From: Planctomycetales bacterium
Lineage (GTDB): Bacteria; Planctomycetota; Planctomycetia; Gemmatales; Gemmataceae
Direction: 5' to 3'
Assembly: GCA_020054355.1 (NCBI GenBank)
Contig: JAGVLI010000334.1
Location: 1 to 5,160 of the forward strand
DNA: 5,160 nucleotides
Below the pieces are notes generated by a model. That model did no database searches, was not told the origin of the DNA, and saw nothing but the letters and a program-made list of their open reading frames with translations. This document shows, one piece after another, positions 1-4,430 of the stretch (positions within the stretch are counted from its first letter, which is position 1; each line of letters starts with the position of its first letter). The translations under genes were made by a program, and so were the position numbers.

Positions 1-129
1 GCCCATCTTGGCGGGCGCTTGCGGAGTGGTCGGCACTTGCGCGAACGAAGGCGAGACGCCGTCGGCGAGCAGGCCCGCGCCGGCGCAGACCGCCCACGCC
101 AGCCGGACTCTCCAGGAAGTGGCACGCAT
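1..129 (-). CDS. N-terminus of a secreted protein (partial)
   Basis: This is the start of a minus-strand gene that runs off the left edge; 43 codons are visible. The ATG (127-129) is preceded by a perfect AGGAGG (minus strand, 135-140) with a five-base spacer, which fixes the start. The peptide reads like a classical Sec signal: MRATSWRVR is a basic n-region, LAWAVCAGAGLLADGV is a hydrophobic core, and SPSFA-Q is a good signal-peptidase I site near residue 30. After it comes a Pro/Thr/Ala-rich stretch (QVPTTPQAPAKMG), typical of a linker just behind the cleavage site. The mature protein is therefore probably exported to the periplasm or cell surface. Its function cannot be read from what is visible. 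It is divergent from the serine hydrolase at 478. Confidence 0.8.
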   Translation of the reverse strand, partial: MRATSWRVRLAWAVCAGAGLLADGVSPSFAQVPTTPQAPAKMG

Positions 130-134
130 AAAGT

Positions 135-140
135 CCTCCT
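135..140 (-). promoter_or_regulatory. Strong Shine-Dalgarno of the left-edge secreted-protein gene
   Basis: Read on the minus strand this is AGGAGG, followed by ACTTT and then the ATG. It is the strongest ribosome binding site in the window and is the main reason for calling the short truncated gene at 1-129 real. Confidence 0.8.
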
Positions 141-464
141 TGACTATCGAAGTAATCCACCCGGAGGCATTGGCCAGCGGGCGCTGAGGGTTCGAGGGCA
201 GGCGCGAATTTCGAGGTGCGGCTTCTGGAGGGGCAGCGGTAGGTATCGTCGTCCGGGCTGCCGCGAAACTAGCGAATGTACGGGGAGCGAACAAAACGGG
301 CGGACGACCAACCTGGAGCTGATGGGAAGAAAGGGGAAAGCCGGTGAAAGCGACCTGGCAAGCTGGGGAAGCACTGGGTTGCGCCTTAACGATTTTTCAG
401 TGTCCTTCCGCGGAAAATATCGGGAAGATCGAGCCTGCCCGACCTGCTGCGTTCGTTTTCAACT

Positions 465-470
465 GGAGGA
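465..470 (+). promoter_or_regulatory. Shine-Dalgarno of the serine hydrolase
   Basis: GGAGGA lies seven bases before the ATG at 478. It decides the start: the reading frame stays open upstream to position 19, but that extension has no family similarity and crosses the divergent promoter region. Confidence 0.75.
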
Positions 471-477
471 CCCTCTG

Positions 478-1605
478 ATGCCGCCCCCCGAATTGCCCCT
501 GGCCCGGCCCGAGGACATCGGTTTCCAGCCCGCCCGGTTGCGGCGCGCCGCCGACCTGCTGACCGAGTGGGTGAAAAAGGACCGCATCCCGGCCGCCGGC
601 TTCTGCGTCGGCCGTAAGGGGAAGATCGTCGAGCCGCGCGTGTTCGGCCGGCAGCAGCCCGACCAGCCCGGCCTGATCCGTCCCGACGCGCAGTTCCTGG
701 TGGCCTCGATCACCAAACCCGTGACCGTCACCGCAGTCATGCTGCTGGTGGAGCGCGGCGAGCTGGCCCTGGAGGATTTCGCAGCGCACTACGTCCCGCG
801 CTTCGCCCAGCAGGGCAAGGAAGCGGTCCGCATCCTGCACCTGATGAATCACACTTCCGGCCTGCCGGACATGTTGCCGAACAACGACCGACTGCGGGCG
901 GCGCACCAGCCGTTCTCCGCCTTCGTCGATGAAATCTGCCGGCTGCCGTTGGCGTTTCGGCCGGGCACTCAGGTCAGCTATCAGAGCATGGGCACCGCCA
1001 TGCTGGCGGAGATCGTGCATCAGGTGACGGGCAGCACCCTGCGCGAGTTCCTCCATCAGGAAATTTTCCAGCCGCTGGGCATGAACAGCACCTCGCTGGG
1101 CTGGCAGCCGGACAAGAAGGAGCGCATCGCGGCTATCCGCCTGGCGCCCGAATTGCAGAAAAACGACTGGAACTGGAACAGCCCGTACTGGCTGGGCTTC
1201 GGCGCTTCCTGGGGCGGCCTGATCACGACGCCGGCCGACTTCTCCCGCTTCTGCCTGATGATGCTGGGCGGCGGCACGCTGGGCAACGTGCGCATCCTCA
1301 GCCCGGCGACGGTGCGAACCATGACGAGCAATCAGCTGTCCAGCTTGCCGGAACTGGCCGAGGAAGAGCGCCGCTGCCGGCCGTGGGGCCTGGGCTGGCG
1401 GCTGAATTGGTATCATCATCCATCCTGCTTCGGCGACCTGCTGGGGCCGCGCGCCTACGGCCACTGGGGCGCGACGGGCACGCTCTGCTGGATGGACCCC
1501 GATACCGAAGCGTTCATGCTCCTGTTCACCACCCAGCCGCTGGCGGACCAGGAACGCTTTTTGGCGAGAGTTTCCAACGTGGTGGCAGCAGCATTGCAGC
1601 CATAG
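478..1605 (+). CDS. Serine hydrolase, beta-lactamase/PBP-like family
   Basis: A 375-residue protein of the class C beta-lactamase-related serine hydrolase fold (Pfam Beta-lactamase type), whose members include esterases, D-amino-acid peptidases and carboxypeptidases. The nucleophile motif SxxK is S77-I-T-K80. The family signature LMNHTSGLP is at 122-130. The second motif, normally YxN, is Y168-Q-S170, followed by MG. The third, KTG-like motif is H329-W-G331, in GHWGATGT. Length fits the family's single catalytic domain. There is no signal peptide or membrane segment, so it is probably cytoplasmic, unlike secreted beta-lactamases. The start is set by the GGAGGA site. The M28 peptidase follows on the same strand 263 bp later, but the gap is full of hairpin repeats, so co-transcription is doubtful. 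The stop is a double TAGTAG that belongs to a repeat copy. The substrate cannot be told from sequence; antibiotic resistance is not implied. Confidence 0.92.
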   Translation: MPPPELPLARPEDIGFQPARLRRAADLLTEWVKKDRIPAAGFCVGRKGKIVEPRVFGRQQPDQPGLIRPDAQFLVASITKPVTVTAVMLLVERGELALEDFAAHYVPRFAQQGKEAVRILHLMNHTSGLPDMLPNNDRLRAAHQPFSAFVDEICRLPLAFRPGTQVSYQSMGTAMLAEIVHQVTGSTLREFLHQEIFQPLGMNSTSLGWQPDKKERIAAIRLAPELQKNDWNWNSPYWLGFGASWGGLITTPADFSRFCLMMLGGGTLGNVRILSPATVRTMTSNQLSSLPELAEEERRCRPWGLGWRLNWYHHPSCFGDLLGPRAYGHWGATGTLCWMDPDTEAFMLLFTTQPLADQERFLARVSNVVAAALQP

Positions 1606-1634
1606 TAGCCCGCGGCGGACCGCAGCGCAGCCGC
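1601..1634 (+). repeat. Degenerate, shortened copy of the hairpin repeat
   Basis: This begins with CATAGTAGCCCGC, identical to 1636-1648, and ends with GCGCAGCCGC, identical to 1670-1679. The middle is shortened, so it looks like an internally deleted copy of the 44-bp unit next to it. Its first bases supply the TAG TAG stop of the serine hydrolase. Confidence 0.7.
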
Positions 1635-1638
1635 ACAT

Positions 1639-1682
1639 AGTAGCCCGCCGCTCCGCGGCGGTACGAGCGGCGCAGCCGCGAG
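1639..1682 (+). repeat. Left arm, 44-bp hairpin repeat unit
   Basis: This unit contains two small hairpins: CCGCCGC (1645-1651), loop TCC, GCGGCGG (1655-1661); and GCGGC (1667-1671), loop GCA, GCCGC (1675-1679). The linker between them is TACGA. All 44 bases match the reverse complement of 1812-1855. Two hairpins in a GC-rich intergenic unit is the architecture of REP-like sequences. Confidence 0.85.
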
Positions 1683-1811
1683 GGAAGCGCCGGTAACCGA
1701 AGGCGCGTCCGGCACCGAATAGACAGGATGCCCAGCGCGACCCATGATGCTCGTGAAGCAGATGCCCAGGTTACTCGCGTCAACAGGAACGGCACACCGC
1801 CGATAGTGCCA

Positions 1812-1855
1812 CTCGCGGCTGCGCCGCTCGTACCGCCGCGGAGCGGCGGGCTACT
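1812..1855 (-). repeat. Right arm, 44-bp hairpin repeat unit (inverted)
   Basis: This is an exact reverse complement of 1639-1682 over all 44 bases, with the same two hairpins in opposite order. Similarity breaks off at both ends (only scattered matches beyond), which defines the unit. The peptidase ribosome binding site GAGGAA (1858-1863) follows almost directly. Confidence 0.85.
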
Positions 1856-1857
1856 TT

Positions 1858-1863
1858 GAGGAA
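1858..1863 (+). promoter_or_regulatory. Shine-Dalgarno of the M28 peptidase
   Basis: GAGGAA lies five bases before the ATG at 1869. Because it sits right after the inverted-repeat arm, folding of the arm in the mRNA could affect ribosome access; that effect is inference. Confidence 0.65.
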
Positions 1864-1868
1864 CTCCC

Positions 1869-2750
1869 ATGAATCCCTCCTTCGACCTCAACATGCTGGC
1901 CGCCCGGTTGCACCGCCACGTCCAGGTCCTCGCCCAGACGCCGCGCACGCCCGGCTCGCGCGCCCATCGCGCTGCCGAGGACTACATCGCCAATCACCTG
2001 CAAGACGCCGGCTTCCTCGTGCAGGAAGCCACCGACCATGTGGAAGGCTTCACCTGCACCAATCTGGTCGCCCGCATGCTGCCGGAAGCCAAGCAGCTGC
2101 CGTTGGTGGTGGTCGGCGCACACTACGACACCGTCAGCGAAACGCCCGGCGCGGACGACAACGCCAGTGCCGTGGCCGCCCTGCTCGAGCTGGCCCGCTG
2201 GATCGGTCCTCGGCTGAACGCAGCGCCGCTGACCGCCCGCCTGGAACTGGTCGCTTACGACCTGGAAGAGTACGGCTATCTCGGTTCCGAGCTGCACGCT
2301 GCGGAGATTCAAAAGGCGGGCGCCAAGGTACGCGGCATGATCTCGCTGGAAATGCTCGGCTACACCGACAGTCGGCCCGGCAGCCAGCAACTGCCGCCGA
2401 ACCTGGTGGGCCGTTACCCGAGCTCGGCGGACTTCATTGGCATCTGTAGCAACGACGCTTCTTTGGAGATGATGCAAACCGTGACGCAAGGCATGAAAAC
2501 CGTGACGGGCCTGCCGGTGGAATGCCTGTCGGTGCCGGGCAAAGGCGAGACGCTGCCGCCGGTGCGCCTGAGCGATCATCGTTCCTTCTGGGACCGCGAC
2601 TACCGGGCACTGATGATTACCGACACCTCGTTCCTGCGCAACCCGCACTACCATCGCGAGACCGACGCTCCGGAAACCCTGGATTACCCGTTCCTGGCCA
2701 AGGTGACGGCGGGCGTCTGCGAAGCGGTGTGGCGGTTGTTGCATGGATGA
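1869..2750 (+). CDS. M28-family zinc metallopeptidase
   Basis: A 293-residue M28 (aminopeptidase Y/Streptomyces griseus aminopeptidase type) peptidase, predicted to remove N-terminal residues from peptides with two zinc ions. All expected metal and catalytic residues are visible: H85 in GAHYDTV, bridging D97 in GADDNAS, the general base and ligand pair E133-E134 in DLEEYGYLGS, E161 in SLEMLGY, and the last ligand H262 in NPHYHRETDAPETLDY. The region SDHRSFWDRDYRALMITDTSF (235-255) is also typical of the family. It is a bare catalytic domain without PA insert or C-terminal extension. No signal peptide is seen, so a cytoplasmic role is likely, although many M28 enzymes are secreted. The start is supported by GAGGAA and by the N-terminal family block (TPRTPGSRAHRAAEDYI). 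It is in tandem with the serine hydrolase and convergent with the first PilZ gene. The exact substrate is unknown. Confidence 0.93.
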   Translation: MNPSFDLNMLAARLHRHVQVLAQTPRTPGSRAHRAAEDYIANHLQDAGFLVQEATDHVEGFTCTNLVARMLPEAKQLPLVVVGAHYDTVSETPGADDNASAVAALLELARWIGPRLNAAPLTARLELVAYDLEEYGYLGSELHAAEIQKAGAKVRGMISLEMLGYTDSRPGSQQLPPNLVGRYPSSADFIGICSNDASLEMMQTVTQGMKTVTGLPVECLSVPGKGETLPPVRLSDHRSFWDRDYRALMITDTSFLRNPHYHRETDAPETLDYPFLAKVTAGVCEAVWRLLHG

Positions 2751-2783
2751 AGCCGGAGCCGCGCACGCAGCGCAGATCTCACC

Positions 2784-2797
2784 CGTTTCATGAAACG
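2784..2797. terminator. Palindrome between convergent genes, possible bidirectional terminator
   Basis: CGTTTCATGAAACG is a perfect 14-bp palindrome, 34 bases after the M28 stop and 42 bases after the PilZ stop on the other strand. The position suits a shared terminator, but neither side has a T-run, so it is not a standard intrinsic terminator. The half-site GAAACGAG recurs at 2820-2827. It could equally be a protein-binding site. Confidence 0.3.
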
Positions 2798-2838
2798 AGG
2801 CAGGCAGGTCCCGGTCCGCGAAACGAGTTGGCGCGGGT

Positions 2839-3243
2839 TCAGGCCAGCCAGGCATCCAGTTCCGCGTCGGTGAGTGGGTTGGCGAAGGCGGCCCCCATGA
2901 TCCAGGTGCCGTTGGGCTGTGGGGTGGCGCGGAGGATGCGCACTTCCAGGATCGGCGACAAGGCGGCCCCGCTGGCGGCGTGCAAGCGGATGGATAGCAC
3001 CGTGCCCAGCGGAAACGGCTCGCCGCTATGCAGCGCAACTCCGCCGGTGGAAATATTGACGATCCGCGCCAGCCGGGAAGGCTTGAAGACGACGGTCTCG
3101 CCGCCCACGCGCGCCGCTTTCAGCTTGCAGACCTGGCGCGAGGTGGTGCGTCGCTCGCTGCCCGGAGTGCTGGAGTGATGCTCGGGTTCGGACATGTTGC
3201 CGTGAGGTCGCGCAGGCGAAGCGGTGCCGGTCGTGAAGTCCAT
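2839..3243 (-). CDS. PilZ-domain protein, putative c-di-GMP sensor
   Basis: A 134-residue single-domain PilZ protein. PilZ domains bind cyclic di-GMP and pass the signal to motility, polysaccharide or adhesion machinery. Both ligand motifs are present: RxxxR as R32-TTS-R36 and NxSxxG as N63-ISTG-G68, followed by the beta-barrel strands (VALHSGEPFPLGTVLSIRL, then ILEVRILRA and GTWIMGAAF). The first 30 residues look disordered. The start is uncertain: the ATG at 3243 and the in-frame ATG at 3195 (MSEPEHH) both lack a Shine-Dalgarno site and both leave the domain complete. The longer form has good codon use and fits the predicted promoter upstream. The gene stands alone, convergent with the M28 peptidase. 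No output domain is attached, so its partner is unknown. Confidence 0.85.
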   Translation of the reverse strand: MDFTTGTASPARPHGNMSEPEHHSSTPGSERRTTSRQVCKLKAARVGGETVVFKPSRLARIVNISTGGVALHSGEPFPLGTVLSIRLHAASGAALSPILEVRILRATPQPNGTWIMGAAFANPLTDAELDAWLA

Positions 3244-3283
3244 CGAGGTGGAGAAGTCCGGGGCGAACCAGAAGGGCTACCGA

Positions 3284-3312
3284 ACCGTAGGCCGCTTTTC
3301 GCGCCGTGTCAA
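3284..3312 (-). promoter_or_regulatory. Sigma70-like promoter of the first PilZ gene
   Basis: On the minus strand a perfect -35, TTGACA (3312-3307), is followed by a 17-base spacer and a weak -10, TACGGT (3289-3284). Transcription would start near 3277, about 34 bases before the ATG at 3243. The -35 and spacing are good, the -10 matches at only three of six bases. Confidence 0.45.
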
Positions 3313-3452
3313 ATATCCTGCCAGCCGTTGCAGGCATCTCCCTCCTCCTCCACAAGAATACCTGATTTTCTGGCACACTACTGGAAAATTAGGCGGTTGC
3401 CTGAAGACGGCACTGCTGTCGTTATCCAGTAAGTCGTCATAAATCATGGAAT

Positions 3453-3458
3453 TATAAT
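3453..3458 (+). promoter_or_regulatory. Candidate -10 box (TATAAT)
   Basis: This is a perfect TATAAT in an AT-rich stretch. No good -35 lies at the usual distance (TAAGTC at 3430-3435), so it is unproven as a promoter. If used, transcription would begin near 3465 and reach the terminator at 3625, giving a transcript of about 160 bases. Confidence 0.35.
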
Positions 3459-3464
3459 GCTTAA

Positions 3465-3625
3465 CAACCAATCAGGCAACTCGACGCCAACTCGGCATTT
3501 CAGTTGCTACCTAAATATGAAGGAACAGCAGGCTCAAGATAAATGCCTGACCATTAGGCAGGCAGCGCCCGACTCGCCTGGGGTGCGAAAGGCGGTTGAA
3601 GCGGCAACGCTTCAGCCGCTTTTTT
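3465..3625 (+). ncRNA. Candidate short RNA or attenuated leader before the Nudix gene
   Basis: A roughly 160-base stretch runs from a TATAAT box to a strong intrinsic terminator and has no credible coding frame. Possible stems are TCAGGCA (3472-3478) with TGCCTGA (3544-3550), CAACT (3488-3492) with AGTTG (3502-3506), TGCCT (3544-3548) with AGGCA (3556-3560), and CAGGC (3559-3563) with GCCTG (3576-3580). Some of these exclude each other, as in switching leaders. It matches no RNA family I recognise. It could be a free small RNA, or the 5' leader of the Nudix mRNA with conditional termination. The 5' end is only a guess. Confidence 0.35.
3588..3625 (+). terminator. Strong intrinsic terminator
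   Basis: A 12-bp stem (GCGGTTGAAGCG, 3592-3603, with CGCTTCAGCCGC, 3608-3619; one G-T pair) is closed by a GCAA tetraloop of the stable GNRA type and followed by six T at 3620-3625. AAAG before the stem can pair with the T-run, extending the stem. It works on the plus strand only; the opposite side has just three T. It ends 51 bases before the Nudix start, and no plus-strand gene lies upstream nearer than the M28 peptidase at 2750. Confidence 0.85.
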
Positions 3626-3628
3626 ATC

Positions 3629-3637
3629 TGGTATGCT
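3629..3637 (+). promoter_or_regulatory. Possible extended -10 promoter of the Nudix gene
   Basis: TGGTATGCT reads as an extended -10 (TGn followed by TATGCT, four of six matches to TATAAT). It lies just behind the terminator, and transcription would start near 3644, some 33 bases before the ATG. No clear -35 is visible. If real, the terminator would insulate rather than attenuate the Nudix gene. Confidence 0.35.
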
Positions 3638-3676
3638 GGAACGGCAGCGTATCAGGAGCTTCAGCGGAGACGGCCC

Positions 3677-4102
3677 ATGAAACAATCCGCCGGCACATTG
3701 CTGTATCGTGCGGGACCGGCAGGGACGGAAGTCCTGCTGGTGCATGCTTCGGGAGCGTACAACCGCAAGGCCCCGTGGAGCATTCCCAAGGGCGAACCCG
3801 ACGTGCCCTCCGCCGACCTGGAACAGACCGCGCGGCGGGAGACGCAGGAAGAAACCGGCGTCATTGCCGGGGTGCTGGTTTCGCTCGGCCACATCGACTA
3901 CACCAAGAGCCGCAAGCGGATTCACGGCTTCGCCGGGCCGGCGCCGGCGGACGCAGCGCCCCGGCCCGTTTCCTGGGAAGTGGATCGGGCGAAGTTCGTG
4001 CCCCTGGCCGAAGCCCGCGAGTTGCTGCACCCCGATCAGCGCGTCTTCGTCGATCGACTGCTGGCGCACCTCACAGCAGCGCCTCCAGCTGCTCCGGGCT
4101 GA
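3677..4102 (+). CDS. Nudix hydrolase, COG4119-like
   Basis: A 141-residue single-domain Nudix protein, expected to hydrolyse a nucleoside diphosphate linked to another group, in the cytoplasm. The N-terminal strand SAGTLLYR, the block EVLLVH (18-23), WSIPKGE (34-40), the core RETQEETGV (54-62) and the C-terminal EVDRAKFVPLAEARELL (101-117) match the pattern of COG4119 predicted NTP pyrophosphohydrolases. The Nudix box is slightly off: between G39 and R54 there is one residue more than in Gx5Ex7RE, and the first Glu is replaced (S45/A46). The metal-binding E58-E59 are present. The ATG at 3677 follows AGCGGAGA at good distance; an upstream TTG (3596) in frame lies inside the terminator hairpin and is rejected. 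The last 32 bases overlap the second PilZ gene on the other strand. The substrate is unknown. Confidence 0.88.
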   Translation: MKQSAGTLLYRAGPAGTEVLLVHASGAYNRKAPWSIPKGEPDVPSADLEQTARRETQEETGVIAGVLVSLGHIDYTKSRKRIHGFAGPAPADAAPRPVSWEVDRAKFVPLAEARELLHPDQRVFVDRLLAHLTAAPPAAPG

Positions 4103-4391
4103 ACTGCATCGGGAAGATGCAGCCGTGGTACCAGCCGACGGTATCGGCCCGCTGGTACCGGACTTGCACCAGCTTCAGGAAGAACAGCGACTTGTCCGGG
4201 TTCTCCAGATGGACCAGGAGCAAGGCGCCGGCCTCGAAGCGGCGTGCCAGCTTCAGCGCCAGGCCGCCGGTCGAGAGGTTGTGAATGGTCGCCGGATACG
4301 AGAGCTTGGAAGTGCTTTGCAACGAACGGCAGGCGGTTTCGAGCTGGCAGAAGAACCGGGTTGCGGCACGACGTTCGGCGGTCGGTGGCAT
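4071..4391 (-). CDS. PilZ-domain protein, putative c-di-GMP sensor
   Basis: A 106-residue stand-alone PilZ domain. The cyclic-di-GMP motifs are RxxxR (R8-AAT-R12, in ERRAATRFFCQLETACR) and NxSxxG (N38-LSTG-G43), followed by LALKLARRFEAGALLLVHL and the strand GWYHGCIFP. It covers little beyond the domain, so it probably acts through a partner. I chose the ATG at 4391. A TTG at 4409 in the same frame, with AGGGA four bases before it, would add six residues (MGTKFS) and is a real alternative. It follows the ceramidase-like gene by 21-39 bases on the same strand, which suggests one transcript. It converges with, and overlaps, the Nudix gene. It shares the motif pattern and RRxxxR-at-the-N-terminus layout with the PilZ protein at 2839-3243, but the sequences differ widely elsewhere, so a recent duplication is unlikely. 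Confidence 0.87.
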   Translation of the reverse strand: MPPTAERRAATRFFCQLETACRSLQSTSKLSYPATIHNLSTGGLALKLARRFEAGALLLVHLENPDKSLFFLKLVQVRYQRADTVGWYHGCIFPMQFSPEQLEALL

Positions 4392-4430
4392 CGAAAACTT
4401 GGTCCCCAAGGCGTCCCTGTAACATCCAGA

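Larger units (their letters stand above)
130..477. other. Divergent intergenic region
   Basis: These 348 bp separate the divergent secreted-protein gene and the serine hydrolase gene, so they should hold both promoters. I see no convincing -35/-10 pair for either. The most AT-rich patch (about 388-420, GATTTTTCAG and AAAATAT) is the likeliest promoter zone for the plus-strand gene. It includes a 10-bp perfect palindrome, TTCCGCGGAA, at 406-415 that might be a protein-binding site. No conserved ORF, tRNA or repeat is visible here. Confidence 0.5.
1639..1855. repeat. 217-bp element bounded by perfect 44-bp inverted repeats
   Basis: Two identical 44-bp arms face each other across a 129-bp core (1683-1811). 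The core holds no credible ORF; it has a direct repeat GATGCCCAG (1727-1735 and 1761-1769) and the complementary pair GTAACC (1693-1698) and GGTTAC (1769-1774). As RNA the arms could form one very long stem, or each could fold locally. The layout resembles a REP doublet (REPIN/BIME-like) or a small non-autonomous MITE. No clear target-site duplication is visible. It fills the gap between the serine hydrolase and the M28 peptidase, with its right end three bases before the peptidase's ribosome binding site. Confidence 0.75.
3244..3676. other. AT-richer intergenic region between divergent genes
   Basis: These 433 bp lie between the minus-strand PilZ gene and the plus-strand Nudix gene and are visibly richer in A/T than the rest of the window, mainly at 3340-3560. 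They hold promoter candidates for both sides, a strong plus-strand terminator, and repeated motifs: TTAGGC-GGTT-GCCTGA at 3389-3404, TCAGGCAAC at 3472-3480 (exact reverse complement of 3396-3404), and TGCCTGA-CCA-TTAGGCA, overlapping hairpin halves, at 3544-3560. Short open frames exist, but none shows family similarity. Confidence 0.6.

Noticed and set aside
186..200. GGTTCGAGG resembling a tRNA T-loop
   Set aside because: No acceptor stem, D-arm or anticodon arm can be built around it.
19..477. N-terminal extension of the serine hydrolase to position 19
   Set aside because: The extension lacks family similarity, covers the divergent promoter region and the opposite gene's start; GGAGGA directly before 478 marks the true start.
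397..1638. 413-codon open frame on the minus strand
   Set aside because: It lies antisense to the serine hydrolase, whose catalytic motifs are all in the plus frame. Its Arg/Ala/Gln/His-rich sequence is typical of shadow frames in GC-rich DNA.
1601..1855. CRISPR array or tandem repeat array
   Set aside because: There are only three copies, one shortened and one inverted, without regular spacers.
478..2750. Antibiotic-resistance locus
   Set aside because: The serine hydrolase belongs to the broad beta-lactamase-like fold, lacks a signal peptide and has YQS/HWG variants; the fold alone does not indicate beta-lactam hydrolysis.
1851..3038. 395-codon open frame on the minus strand
   Set aside because: It is antisense to the complete M28 peptidase and runs out of frame through the first PilZ gene; no domain pattern is recognisable.
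3277..3447. Small minus-strand frame (MIYDDLLDNDSSAVF...), about 56 codons
   Set aside because: It has no Shine-Dalgarno site, codon use unlike the neighbours and no recognisable family, and it contains the predicted PilZ promoter. It cannot be fully excluded.
3596..3676. TTG start giving the Nudix protein 27 more residues
   Set aside because: That start is inside the terminator hairpin and would leave the mRNA without leader; the ATG at 3677 has its own purine-rich site and begins at the conserved N-terminal strand.
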